The position numbers and the translations under genes were made by a program. Shown one piece after another: positions 25,683 to 33,555 of a stretch of DNA of 64,000 nucleotides. Each line of letters begins with the position of its first letter. Within the stretch, counting starts at the first letter, position 1. This stretch comes from Lachnospiraceae bacterium oral taxon 096 (GTDB lineage: Bacteria > Bacillota > Clostridia > Lachnospirales > Lachnospiraceae), in NCBI GenBank assembly GCA_018141845.1, contig CP073340.1, positions 1,575,001-1,639,000 on the forward strand. Direction: 5' to 3'. A model generated the notes under the pieces. It saw only the letters and a list, made by a program, of their open reading frames with translations, was not told the origin of the DNA and did not search any database.

Positions 25683-26399
25683 ATGGATAAAATTCCGACA
25701 CCACATATTGAAGCAAGAGAAGGAGAGATTGCAAAGACCATCCTCTTGCCAGGAGATCCTTTGCGTGCAAAGTTTATCGCCGAGCATTTTTTAGAGAATG
25801 TCAGGCAATTTAATCAGACCAGGAATATGCTCGGTTTTACAGGAACTTATCAAGGGAGAGAAGTCTCTGTGATGGGTACAGGAATGGGTTGTCCATCGAT
25901 GGGAATTTATTCCTATGAGTTGATTCATTTTTATGGGGTGAAGAATCTCATTCGCATTGGAACAGCGGGTGCGATGAGTCAAAAGGTAAAAGTGAAGGAT
26001 ATGATTTTTGCTATGGGCACCTGTACAACATCAAATTTCCCATCCTTAATGGGACTTCCAGGTCAATTTTCTCCTCTGTGTTCATTTGAGTTATTACAAA
26101 GAGCAGTCACTGTAGCAAAAAGGCTAGGCATTGACTATCATGTGGGCAATATTCTCACTTCGGATATGTTCTATGCACCACAAACAGAAAATAAAGAGGG
26201 GATGACATGGGCAGATATGGGGGTGCTGGCGGTGGAGATGGAGGCCGCAGCACTCTATACCAATGCAGCCGCAGGGGGAGCCAATGCCCTTGCGATTCTC
26301 ACCATTAGTGATGACAAGGAGCGAGGCGAGATGACGAGTGCAAGGGAGAGAGAGACTACCTTTACCAATATGATGAAGGTTGCATTGGAGTTGGCATAA
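25683..26399 (+). CDS. deoD: Purine-nucleoside phosphorylase, DeoD type
   Basis: 238 residues from ATG 25683 with GAGGAGAG at 25669-25676; the frame stays open upstream into IS110-derived DNA but that part is not coding. Visible family motifs are the phosphate-binding LLPGDPLRAKFIAE, the GTGMGCPSMGIYSYEL segment, the trimer/hexamer motif IRIGTAGAM, and the base/ribose-binding EMEAAALYT with the later SDD-like TISDDKE. It cleaves purine (deoxy)nucleosides with phosphate in salvage. The IS110 element ends about 45 bases upstream, so the native promoter may have been displaced; a TATAAT at 25661-25666 is too close to the start to be a normal promoter. Confidence 0.95.
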   Translation: MDKIPTPHIEAREGEIAKTILLPGDPLRAKFIAEHFLENVRQFNQTRNMLGFTGTYQGREVSVMGTGMGCPSMGIYSYELIHFYGVKNLIRIGTAGAMSQKVKVKDMIFAMGTCTTSNFPSLMGLPGQFSPLCSFELLQRAVTVAKRLGIDYHVGNILTSDMFYAPQTENKEGMTWADMGVLAVEMEAAALYTNAAAGGANALAILTISDDKERGEMTSARERETTFTNMMKVALELA

Positions 26400-26451
26400 T
26401 CTTATGGTAGACCATAGAAGAAAGATATAGGAGTGATAGATGCTTGTTATA

Positions 26452-26485
26452 AGAAAAGACACTTAAACTTTGAGTGTCTTTTCTA
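26452..26485 (+). terminator. Terminator downstream of deoD
   Basis: The perfect 12-base inverted repeat AGAAAAGACACT (26452-26463) / AGTGTCTTTTCT (26473-26484) has its T-rich side within the right arm. It lies 53 bases after deoD. Confidence 0.65.
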
Positions 26486-26608
26486 CAAAAACAACTGTCT
26501 TTTCTATGCGAAAAAGTACTTGCATTTTTTTTGAAATTGTACTAAGATAAGCCGTAAATGCAAGAAATTGCAAAAATAATAAAGATAGACAGAAACGAGG
26601 ACAGGAAA

Positions 26609-27694
26609 ATGGATAAGAAATTACGAGTTGGCGTTCTTGGTGCAACTGGAATGGTTGGACAGCGCTTTTTAAGTTTATTGGAGAATCACCCTTGGTATGA
26701 GGTTGTTGTTGTGGCCGCTAGCCCAAACAGTGCAGGAAAAACTTATGAGGAGGCTGTTGGTGGTCGCTGGAAGATGACTACACCGATGCCAGAAAAGTTT
26801 AAAAAGCTGGTTGTAATGAATGTCAATGAAGTGGAGAAGGTAGCTGCACAGGTTGACTTTGTATTTTCAGCAGTGGATATGAGTAAAGATGAGATTAAGG
26901 CCATTGAGGAAGCCTATGCAAAGACAGAGACTCCAGTTGTCTCAAACAATAGTGCACATCGCTGGACAAAGGATGTTCCAATGGTTATCCCAGAGATTAA
27001 CCCAGAGCATTTTGCTGTGATTGAGTCACAGAAAAAGCGTCTTGGCACAAAGAGAGGATTTATTGCGGTAAAGCCAAATTGCAGTATTCAAAGTTATGCT
27101 CCAGCACTGAGTGCTTGGAAAGAATTTGAGCCATATGAGGTCATTGCTACGACTTATCAGGCAATTTCCGGTGCAGGTAAGACATTTAAGGACTGGCCAG
27201 AGATGGTAGAGAATGTCATTCCTTACATTGGTGGTGAGGAAGAAAAGAGCGAGAAAGAGCCACTTAGAATTTGGGGCAAGGTAGAGGGCGATGAGATCGT
27301 GCCTGCATCTGAGCCAAAGATTAGTTGCCAGTGCGTTCGTGTGCCAGTACTCAATGGTCACACAGCAGCAGCATTTGTAAAGTTTAGAAAGAAAGTGACT
27401 AAGGAGCAATTGATTCAAAAGCTTGTAGAATTTAAGGGACTTCCACAGGAGTTGAATTTGCCAAGTGCACCAAAGCAGTTTATTCAGTACATGGAAGAGG
27501 ACAATAGACCACAGGTAAAATTGGATGTTGACTTTGAACATGGCATGGGTGTGTCCATTGGTAGAATTCGCGAAGACAGTATTTATGATTGGAAGTTTAT
27601 TGGTCTTTCACACAATACACTTCGTGGTGCAGCAGGTGGAGCACTTCTTTGTGCAGAGCTTTTGACGGCTCAAAATTACATCACAGCAAAGTAG
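26609..27694 (+). CDS. asd: Aspartate-semialdehyde dehydrogenase, archaeal/fungal-type
   Basis: 361 residues from ATG 26609; an upstream in-frame ATG at 26558 would add 17 residues without a binding site, and the Rossmann strand KLRVGVLGATGMVGQRF should start near the N-terminus. The catalytic Cys is in KPNCSIQSYAP and the catalytic His is probably in VPVLNGHTAAAFV. It makes aspartate semialdehyde for lysine, diaminopimelate, threonine and methionine. The length and motifs fit the branch found in archaea, fungi and some clostridia rather than the enterobacterial one. It is a single-gene unit with terminators on both sides. Confidence 0.95.
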   Translation: MDKKLRVGVLGATGMVGQRFLSLLENHPWYEVVVVAASPNSAGKTYEEAVGGRWKMTTPMPEKFKKLVVMNVNEVEKVAAQVDFVFSAVDMSKDEIKAIEEAYAKTETPVVSNNSAHRWTKDVPMVIPEINPEHFAVIESQKKRLGTKRGFIAVKPNCSIQSYAPALSAWKEFEPYEVIATTYQAISGAGKTFKDWPEMVENVIPYIGGEEEKSEKEPLRIWGKVEGDEIVPASEPKISCQCVRVPVLNGHTAAAFVKFRKKVTKEQLIQKLVEFKGLPQELNLPSAPKQFIQYMEEDNRPQVKLDVDFEHGMGVSIGRIREDSIYDWKFIGLSHNTLRGAAGGALLCAELLTAQNYITAK

Positions 27695-27703
27695 GATGAA
27701 AGA

Positions 27704-27741
27704 AGAGAATCCCTGGACTGTTTGTGGTCTTGGGATTCTTA
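27704..27741 (+). terminator. Terminator of asd
   Basis: AGAATCCC (27706-27713) pairs with GGGATTCT (27732-27739) around an 18-base loop, followed by TTATTTAT. It lies 12 bases after the asd stop. Confidence 0.7.
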
Positions 27742-27753
27742 TTTATGTGGATG

Positions 27754-27803
27754 GAAAATAAAAAGAAGTGCAAAAAAGCCAAACTGCCTTTTCGCACTTC
27801 TTT
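27754..27803 (-). terminator. Minus-strand terminator-like hairpin
   Basis: The perfect 10-base arms AAAGAAGTGC (27762-27771) and GCACTTCTTT (27794-27803), read on the minus strand, are followed by TTTTATTTT (27761-27753). No firm minus-strand gene lies upstream of it; only a 40-codon frame ending at 27815 could be its client. Confidence 0.55.
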
Positions 27804-28439
27804 CCAGCTATGTTCTAAGCATTATATTGTTGATAATTCATTCTAAGCAATATATGTAATTTTAGAACAACGATCAAAAGTAAAGGTAATAATATAACTA
27901 CACATGTGATAGTTTCAATATAGAGAATTACGATCATGGATGTCTGTATATGCAACGAGACATGAAAACAGACAATGAACGTAATCCTACAATAGCGTTT
28001 TCGCGTTGCTTCAATAATATACTCTAACTATATATAATCACGTTCAAAATGAGATAATTCTGTTATAATCAATCAACTACATAACCAATATAACTCTAAC
28101 TTTGCATTTTTGTCACCCCGATAGAAGTTGATATCACATTCTGTGTATAACACAGAAATAATTTTCTGCTACAATACAGACAAGGATTCCTTGCTGTGGC
28201 ACTCAGACCTCTATAAAAGGGGGCAAAAATACAGTGTTATTCTCTCTTGGCTTAACAGTCAACTAGGATCTGGAAATTGTTCAAAGAACTTTTAGATCGA
28301 ACTAACACGATATGGAGTATAGCATTTTTTAATAAAAAAATCAATAATATTTTATTTTTTATTCATTATATAGTCAAGAGTGGAGAAATTTTTAAATGTG
28401 GCGAAAGAATCTTTTAAGCTGAATAAAAAAATAGGATTT
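27804..28439. other. AT-rich stretch without a recognisable gene
   Basis: About 640 bases with stops in all frames. It contains small palindromes, such as CTGTGT/ACACAG (28141-28146 with 28150-28155) and GTTC/GAAC near 28278-28288. An extended -10 box, TGCTACAAT, lies at 28167-28175. There is also a 40-codon minus-strand frame (27937-27815) encoding a hydrophobic peptide. No tRNA or known riboswitch was recognised. The composition differs from the coding regions around it and the stretch borders the IS607 element, so it may be remains of earlier insertions. Confidence 0.5.
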
Positions 28440-28452
28440 TTGTCAAAAGTTG

Positions 28453-28461
28453 TGGTAAAAT
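28453..28461 (+). promoter_or_regulatory. Extended -10 promoter upstream of the IS607 element
   Basis: TGGTAAAAT (28453-28461) fits the extended -10 pattern TGN-TATAAT with one mismatch. It could be the original galM promoter now separated by the IS607 insertion, or the element's own promoter. Confidence 0.35.
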
Positions 28462-28525
28462 CTAAGAGTGAAGGGGGCTAACAACTGTTAAGAATAATTT
28501 ATAAAAAATTATAAATATGTGTTGA

Positions 28526-28539
28526 TTTTTATAAGTTTT
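28526..28539 (+). repeat. 14-base direct repeat, left copy
   Basis: TTTTTATAAGTTTT occurs here, 52 bases upstream of the serine recombinase start codon, and again at 30529-30542 downstream of tnpB. The two copies bracket the IS607 genes. It is AT-rich, so chance cannot be excluded. Confidence 0.5.
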
Positions 28540-28591
28540 AATGATAAAATAAAATATAAATATTGAAAAGGAGGCTTTAAGAACTTTAATT

Positions 28592-29209
28592 ATGAGTAAA
28601 TACTATTCTATCAGAGAATTTTCAAGAATTTTAGGAGTATCAGCCCAAACACTTAGAAATTGGGATGCAAACGGTAAACTTCATCCACATCATGTGTCTA
28701 GTAATGGATACAGATATTATTCTCATGAACAATTAAATCAGGTTATGAATATAAAATCTGATTTGAATAGAATTGTCATTGGATATTGCAGAGTTTCAAG
28801 CAATAAACAAAAAGATGATTTAGAAAGACAAATAGAGAATATGAAGCTGTATCTAAATGCTCAAGGGAAACCTTATGAAATAATTTCGGATATAGGTTCT
28901 GGAATTAATTATAAGAAAAAGGGTTTAAGAGAATTAATCAAACGTATATCTCAGCATGAAGTGGAAAAAGTTGTAGTTCTTTATAAAGACAGATTATTAA
29001 GATTTGGATTTGAATTAGTTGAATATGTTGCAAGTTTATATAATTGTGACATAGAAATAATTGATAATACAGAAAAACCAGAACAGCAAGAGCTTGTAGA
29101 AGATTTAGTTCAAATTATCACAGTTTTTAGTTGTAAATTACAAGGCAAACGTGCTAATAAAGCTAGAAAATTAGTAAATGAATTAATGGAGGTTGACAGT
29201 GAAAAATGA
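28592..29209 (+). CDS. tnpA: IS607-family serine recombinase (TnpA)
   Basis: 205 residues. The N-terminal MerR-like helix-turn-helix (about 4-55: YSIREFSRILGVSAQTLRNW, GYRYYSHEQL) precedes the small-serine-recombinase catalytic domain. That domain has GYCRVSSNKQ, where Ser69 is the predicted nucleophile and Arg67 supports it. The DNA-binding-first order is the mark of IS607 rather than resolvases. Later motifs are VVVLYKDRLLRFGFEL and the helix near the end. It catalyses excision and integration without target duplication. The binding site AAGGAGG is at 28568-28574. The stop overlaps the tnpB start. Confidence 0.95.
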   Translation: MSKYYSIREFSRILGVSAQTLRNWDANGKLHPHHVSSNGYRYYSHEQLNQVMNIKSDLNRIVIGYCRVSSNKQKDDLERQIENMKLYLNAQGKPYEIISDIGSGINYKKKGLRELIKRISQHEVEKVVVLYKDRLLRFGFELVEYVASLYNCDIEIIDNTEKPEQQELVEDLVQIITVFSCKLQGKRANKARKLVNELMEVDSEK

Positions 29210-30381
29210 TAAAATCAATAAAAATCAGACTATACCCAAATAATAAACAGATTACTAAACTATTTCAATATGCTGGATGTGCGAGATTTGCTTACAATTG
29301 GGCTATTACAAAGGAACAAGAGAACGATAAGCAAAAAAATAAATTCTTATCGGATAATGAATTACGAAAAGAATTTACACAGCTAAAGAAACTGCCAGAG
29401 TATAGATGGTTAAATGAAGTAAGTAATAATGTAACAAAGCAAGCAATCAAAGATGCTTGTAATGCCTATAAAAAATTTTTCAAAGGGCAATGCAAATATC
29501 CTAAATTTAAAAGTAAAAAGCATTCAACTCCTTCTTTTTATCAAGATACTGGTAAAATTCAGTTTACAGATACTCATGTAAAAGTCGAAGGATTTTCAAT
29601 GAGTAAAAGACGAAATAAACAAAAATTGAATTGGATTAGACTTTGTGAAAAAGAAAGAATACCAATTAACTGTAAATACTTAAATCCACGCTTTACATAT
29701 GATGGATTGTATTGGTATGTATCCATTGGAATTGAAGTAGATGACAATAATAATCTTCCATCAAATGATGGTGTCGGAATTGATTTAGGTATTAAAAACT
29801 TAGCAGTTTGTTCTGATGGAAATACTTATAAGAACATAAATAAAACACAAAAAGTAAGAAAAATAGAAAAGAAAAAACGCAGGTTACAGCGTTCAATATC
29901 AAGAAGATATGAGAAAAATAAGAAAGGAGGCAGTTATTGTAAAACAAGTAACATAATAAAAAGAGAAAAAGAACTTTTAAAAGTAATAAAACGATTAACA
30001 AATATTCGTCAAAACTACTTACATCAGACAACATCTGAAATCATAAAGCGAAAACCAAGTTTTATCTGTATGGAAGATTTGAATGTAAGTGGAATGATGA
30101 AAAATAAGCATTTATCCAAAGCAGTACAACAACAATGTTTTTATGAATTTAGAAAGCAGATTGAGTATAAGTCTAACTGGAATAATATTTCAGTCATTAT
30201 AGCAGACAGATTCTTTCCAAGTTCTAAACTATGTAGTTGTTGTGGAAATATTAAAAAAGATTTGAAACTGTCTGACAGAATTTATAAATGTGAATGTGGA
30301 AACATCATAGATAGAGATTTTCAAGCAAGTTTGAATCTAAAGCAGTATGGAGAGAATGTTTTAAAACAATCTGTAGTGTAA
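29206..30381 (+). CDS. tnpB: TnpB RNA-guided nuclease of the IS607 element
   Basis: 391 residues. The N-terminal OrfB helix-turn-helix region is IKIRLYPNNKQITKL; the wedge domain follows. The RuvC nuclease has Asp193 (GIDLGIKNLAV), Glu290 (CMEDLNVSGM) and the Asp369/Asp371 pair (IDRDFQASLNL), so all catalytic residues are present. A zinc ribbon sits between RuvC II and III with Cys343, Cys346, Cys362 and Cys364 (LCSCCGN, KCECGN). TnpB uses an RNA from the element's right end to cut DNA next to a short transposon-associated motif, which favours retention of the element. The gene is complete, so activity is plausible. Confidence 0.95.
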   Translation: MIKSIKIRLYPNNKQITKLFQYAGCARFAYNWAITKEQENDKQKNKFLSDNELRKEFTQLKKLPEYRWLNEVSNNVTKQAIKDACNAYKKFFKGQCKYPKFKSKKHSTPSFYQDTGKIQFTDTHVKVEGFSMSKRRNKQKLNWIRLCEKERIPINCKYLNPRFTYDGLYWYVSIGIEVDDNNNLPSNDGVGIDLGIKNLAVCSDGNTYKNINKTQKVRKIEKKKRRLQRSISRRYEKNKKGGSYCKTSNIIKREKELLKVIKRLTNIRQNYLHQTTSEIIKRKPSFICMEDLNVSGMMKNKHLSKAVQQQCFYEFRKQIEYKSNWNNISVIIADRFFPSSKLCSCCGNIKKDLKLSDRIYKCECGNIIDRDFQASLNLKQYGENVLKQSVV

Positions 30382-30530
30382 CACTTTAAAGTTATTACAG
30401 ATATGTACCGAACGTTAATCGGGAATTGACGCCTACGGAGAGTACAAGAACTTGTAATTAGTATTTGAATTTATTCAGTATGAAAGCATACTCGATGAAG
30501 TAGGAATGAAACATAAAAGTTTATTAGCTT
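30330..30530 (+). ncRNA. Candidate TnpB omega RNA (scaffold plus guide)
   Basis: Downstream of, and probably overlapping, the tnpB 3' end. Hairpins: TACAAG/CTTGTA (about 30442-30455) and AGTATG/CATACT (about 30478-30493). The scaffold ends GAAGTAGGAATGAAAC (30497-30512), very like the conserved 3' ends of TnpB omega RNAs and Cas12f repeats. The guide would be the next 16-20 bases (from 30513), which are host DNA in front of galM. It is therefore predicted to target the empty insertion site. Confidence 0.55.
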
Positions 30531-30542
30531 TTTATAAGTTTT
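30529..30542 (+). repeat. 14-base direct repeat, right copy
   Basis: Second copy of TTTTTATAAGTTTT (first at 28526-28539). It lies 17 bases beyond the proposed end of the IS607 element and 15 bases upstream of the galM start codon. Confidence 0.5.
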
Positions 30543-30557
30543 CAGTAACGGAGCAAT

Positions 30558-31553
30558 ATGGCAATTTATATAAAAGAATTTGGAAAAACGAGAGAAGGTA
30601 GAATCGTAAAAAAGTATGCGATTTCTAATGCGAATGGAGTGAGTGCATCATTTTTAGACTATGGTGCGATCTGGAAAGAAATGCTTTTGCCAGAAAAAGA
30701 GGGGTATCACAATGTCGTGCTCGGATACGACAGCATGGAGGAGTACGAAAAGGACAGGGCACAGATGGGAGCGATTGTCGGGCGAAATGCTGGGCGAGTG
30801 AGTGATGGAATGTGTATGATTCAGGGAAAATTATATTCCTTGGAAAAGAATGAGGGAAAGAATAATCTTCATTCGGGACCAAAGTATTGGGGAAAGAGAG
30901 TATGGGAAGCAAGCGTAGATGAAAAAAATAATACAGTCAAATTTTTCTTAGATAGCCCAGATCTCGATCAAGGATTTCCTGGAAATGCAAAAGTCTGTGT
31001 GAGTTACACATTGACAGAGGACAATGGTGTAAAGATCCACTACGATGTAGTAACGGATCAGCCGACCATTTGCAATATGACAAGCCATGTCTATTTTCAT
31101 CTATCGGCAGATTGCGATGTCTTAAAAGAAAAGGTTTGGATGGATGCAGATTACTTTTTGCCAAATGATTATGATTTGTTGTCGATGGCAAGGCTTTGTT
31201 CGGTAAAGGATACCGCAATGGATTTTACCAGGGAAAAGGAAATTGGAAGGGATATCAAGAGTCCATATACGAAAAGAGAAAATGGCTATGACCACGCTTG
31301 GATTATCAATGATTGTAATCTCGAAGTAAAGAAAGTGGCGGGGGCAAAAGATCCTGTGAGTGGGCGAAAGCTTACGGTATGGACAGATTTACCAAGTATT
31401 CAGTTTTATACAGGAAATGGCTTGAGTGGAAAGTTTAATGCCCATAGTGGGTATTGTTTTGAGACAGAATTTGTTCCAAACTTGTCTCACACAGCACTTT
31501 TACTTCCAGGAGAACATTTTGATAAGACGACCATCTTTTACTTTGAGTTTTAA
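30558..31553 (+). CDS. galM: Aldose 1-epimerase (galactose mutarotase)
   Basis: 331 residues. It interconverts alpha and beta anomers of aldoses. Family motifs: GAIVGRNAGRV near the N-terminus, NLHSGPKYWGKRVWEA with a substrate-binding His, CNMTSHVYFHLS with the catalytic His, YDHAWIINDC with a conserved Asp, and the catalytic Glu in CFETEFVPN. It is the first gene after the IS607 insertion. The binding site CGGAG at 30548-30552 is weak. No promoter is evident in the 45 bases between the repeat and the start, so it may depend on transcription through the element. topB follows after 9 bases. Confidence 0.93.
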   Translation: MAIYIKEFGKTREGRIVKKYAISNANGVSASFLDYGAIWKEMLLPEKEGYHNVVLGYDSMEEYEKDRAQMGAIVGRNAGRVSDGMCMIQGKLYSLEKNEGKNNLHSGPKYWGKRVWEASVDEKNNTVKFFLDSPDLDQGFPGNAKVCVSYTLTEDNGVKIHYDVVTDQPTICNMTSHVYFHLSADCDVLKEKVWMDADYFLPNDYDLLSMARLCSVKDTAMDFTREKEIGRDIKSPYTKRENGYDHAWIINDCNLEVKKVAGAKDPVSGRKLTVWTDLPSIQFYTGNGLSGKFNAHSGYCFETEFVPNLSHTALLLPGEHFDKTTIFYFEF

Positions 31554-31562
31554 GGAGAATTT

Positions 31563-33536
31563 ATGAGGTTATTTATTGCGGAAAAGCCCAGTGTAGCCAA
31601 GGCCTTTGCGAAGGCATTAGGCATTGCGGGAGTAAAGAGTGATGGCTATATTGAGTCAAAAGAAGCGATTGTAACTTGGTGTGTTGGGCATTTGGTGACG
31701 ATGAGTTATCCAGAAAAGTATGATGAGAAGTACCGACGCTGGTCGTTAGATACCCTGCCTTTTATTCCAGAGACCTTTCGCTATGAGGTAATTGATAGTG
31801 TAAAAAAGCAATATGATATCGTCAGTGGTCTTCTCAATCGAGAAGATGTTGACTGTATCTATATTTGCACAGACTCAGGGCGAGAAGGGGAGTATATCTA
31901 CCGCTTAGTGGATGAGATGGCAAAGGTCGCCTCGACAAAACAAAGGCGGCGCGTCTGGATTGATTCACAGACGGAGGAAGAAATTCTTCGAGGAATTGAA
32001 AATGCAAAGGATTGGAAAGAGTACGATCATCTCGCAGCTTCTGCCTATTTAAGGGCCAAAGAAGACTATTTGATGGGGATTAATTTTTCAAGACTGTTGA
32101 CCTTGCGGTATGGAAATACATTGGCAAGTCTAATGAAAAAGGATCGAATTGTCTTAAGTGTTGGGCGAGTGATGACCTGTGTCGTTGGGATGGTGGTCAA
32201 AAGAGAAAGAGAAATTCGAGATTTTGTTAAGACCTCGTTTTATCGAGTGCTAAGCGACTTTTCTAGGGATGGCGTGGTGATTACGGGCGAGTGGAGAGCT
32301 GTGGAAGGGTCTAAATATTTTCAATCGCCAAAGCTGTATCGAGAAAATGGCTTTAAAAAAGAAGAGGATGCCAAAGTTTTGATTGATGAGCTCAGAGACT
32401 GCAAAGAAGGTGTGGTGTTAAAGACAGAAAAAAAGAAGGAAGTGAAAAATCCACCTCTACTGTATAATCTTGCAGAAATTCAAAATGAATGTTCAAAGCG
32501 ATTTAAGATTCGTCCAGATGAGACATTGCAGATTATTCAAGAGCTCTATGAGAAGAAATTGGTGACTTATCCAAGAACCGATGCCAGAGTACTTTCGACG
32601 GCGGTAGCTAAGGAGATTGGAAAAAATATTTCTGGACTTTGTAAGGTCGAGGCGGTGGCTGACTTTGCCAAAGAGGTGATGGGGAAAAAGACATTTCTTT
32701 CTATTGCAAAGTCAAAATATGTCAATGATAAGCAGATTACCGATCACTATGCGATTATTCCAACGGGGCAGGGGCTCTATGCCTTGGAAAAACAAAGTCC
32801 GCTAGCTAGGAAAGTCTATGAACTAATTTGCAGGAGATTTTTAAGTATTTTTTATCCGCCAGCCATCTATCAAAAGGATATGATAGAGATTGGCGTTTGG
32901 AAGGAACATTTCTTTGTCAACACAAAGGTCTGTGTGCAAAGGGGATATCTTGCAGTCGCAGAGATGTTGCTTGATGAGTCAGAGGAAAAAAAAGGCGAAG
33001 AAGAGCGACCAGAATTGATCGCTATGGTGACAAAACTAAAAAAGGGTGATACAATAAATGTCGCTAAACTCTATATCAAAGAGGGAGAGACAACACCGCC
33101 AAAGCGGTATTCCTCTGGCTCTATGATCCTTGCGATGGAAAATGCAGGGCAATTGATTGAAGATGAAGAATTGCGAAGTCACATCAAGGGCAGTGGCATT
33201 GGCACTTCGGCGACGAGGGCCGATATCCTAAAGAAGCTAGTGAATATTAAGTATCTAGGACTCAACAAAAAGACGCAAGCCATCACGCCGACACAGCTTG
33301 GCGAAATGGTCTATGAGGTGGTACTTGCTTCCATTGCCCAACTGCTGAATCCAGAACTGACAGCCAGTTGGGAAAAGGGCTTAAACTATGTGGCACAGGG
33401 CAGTATTACGCAGGAGGAGTATATGCAAAAACTGGATACATTTGTGAGAAGGCGAACCTATGGGGTGATGCAAAAGAGCAATCAATACCTCATTCGAGAG
33501 GCCTTTGATCGGGTATCAAAATTTTACAAAAAATAG
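31563..33536 (+). CDS. topB: DNA topoisomerase III (type IA)
   Basis: 657 residues. The TOPRIM domain begins MRLFIAEKPSVAKAFAKALG and has the acidic DSGREGEYIYRLV. The active-site Tyr lies in LVTYPRTDARVL. SGIGTSATRADILKKLV is the conserved type IA segment before the C-terminus. No zinc-ribbon tail is visible, as in other TopB proteins. It relaxes and decatenates single-stranded DNA regions in replication and recombination. AAGGAG at 31552-31557 supports the start. It shares an operon with galM and the next gene by spacing. Confidence 0.93.
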   Translation: MRLFIAEKPSVAKAFAKALGIAGVKSDGYIESKEAIVTWCVGHLVTMSYPEKYDEKYRRWSLDTLPFIPETFRYEVIDSVKKQYDIVSGLLNREDVDCIYICTDSGREGEYIYRLVDEMAKVASTKQRRRVWIDSQTEEEILRGIENAKDWKEYDHLAASAYLRAKEDYLMGINFSRLLTLRYGNTLASLMKKDRIVLSVGRVMTCVVGMVVKREREIRDFVKTSFYRVLSDFSRDGVVITGEWRAVEGSKYFQSPKLYRENGFKKEEDAKVLIDELRDCKEGVVLKTEKKKEVKNPPLLYNLAEIQNECSKRFKIRPDETLQIIQELYEKKLVTYPRTDARVLSTAVAKEIGKNISGLCKVEAVADFAKEVMGKKTFLSIAKSKYVNDKQITDHYAIIPTGQGLYALEKQSPLARKVYELICRRFLSIFYPPAIYQKDMIEIGVWKEHFFVNTKVCVQRGYLAVAEMLLDESEEKKGEEERPELIAMVTKLKKGDTINVAKLYIKEGETTPPKRYSSGSMILAMENAGQLIEDEELRSHIKGSGIGTSATRADILKKLVNIKYLGLNKKTQAITPTQLGEMVYEVVLASIAQLLNPELTASWEKGLNYVAQGSITQEEYMQKLDTFVRRRTYGVMQKSNQYLIREAFDRVSKFYKK

Positions 33537-33555
33537 GATAAGGAGTTAGAGTGAG

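Larger units (their letters stand above)
28540..30512 (+). mobile_element. IS607-type element (serine recombinase plus TnpB)
   Basis: The two genes overlap by 4 bases in the standard order and are followed by a probable omega RNA scaffold ending at GAATGAAAC (30504-30512). In TnpB elements that point is the right boundary, because the guide is read from the flank. The left boundary is not defined by the sequence; I place it just after the left direct repeat. The element is more AT-rich than its neighbours (Lys/Asn/Ile-rich proteins), which fits recent transfer. It sits directly upstream of galM. Confidence 0.6.

Noticed and set aside
26438..26466. Eight-codon frame behind a good AGGAG after deoD
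   Set aside because: It runs into the terminator stem and is too short to support as a gene; it may be chance or a remnant.
29206..30381. TnpB gene considered as a Cas12 effector
   Set aside because: It is 391 residues, paired with an IS607 recombinase, and there is no repeat-spacer array anywhere nearby.
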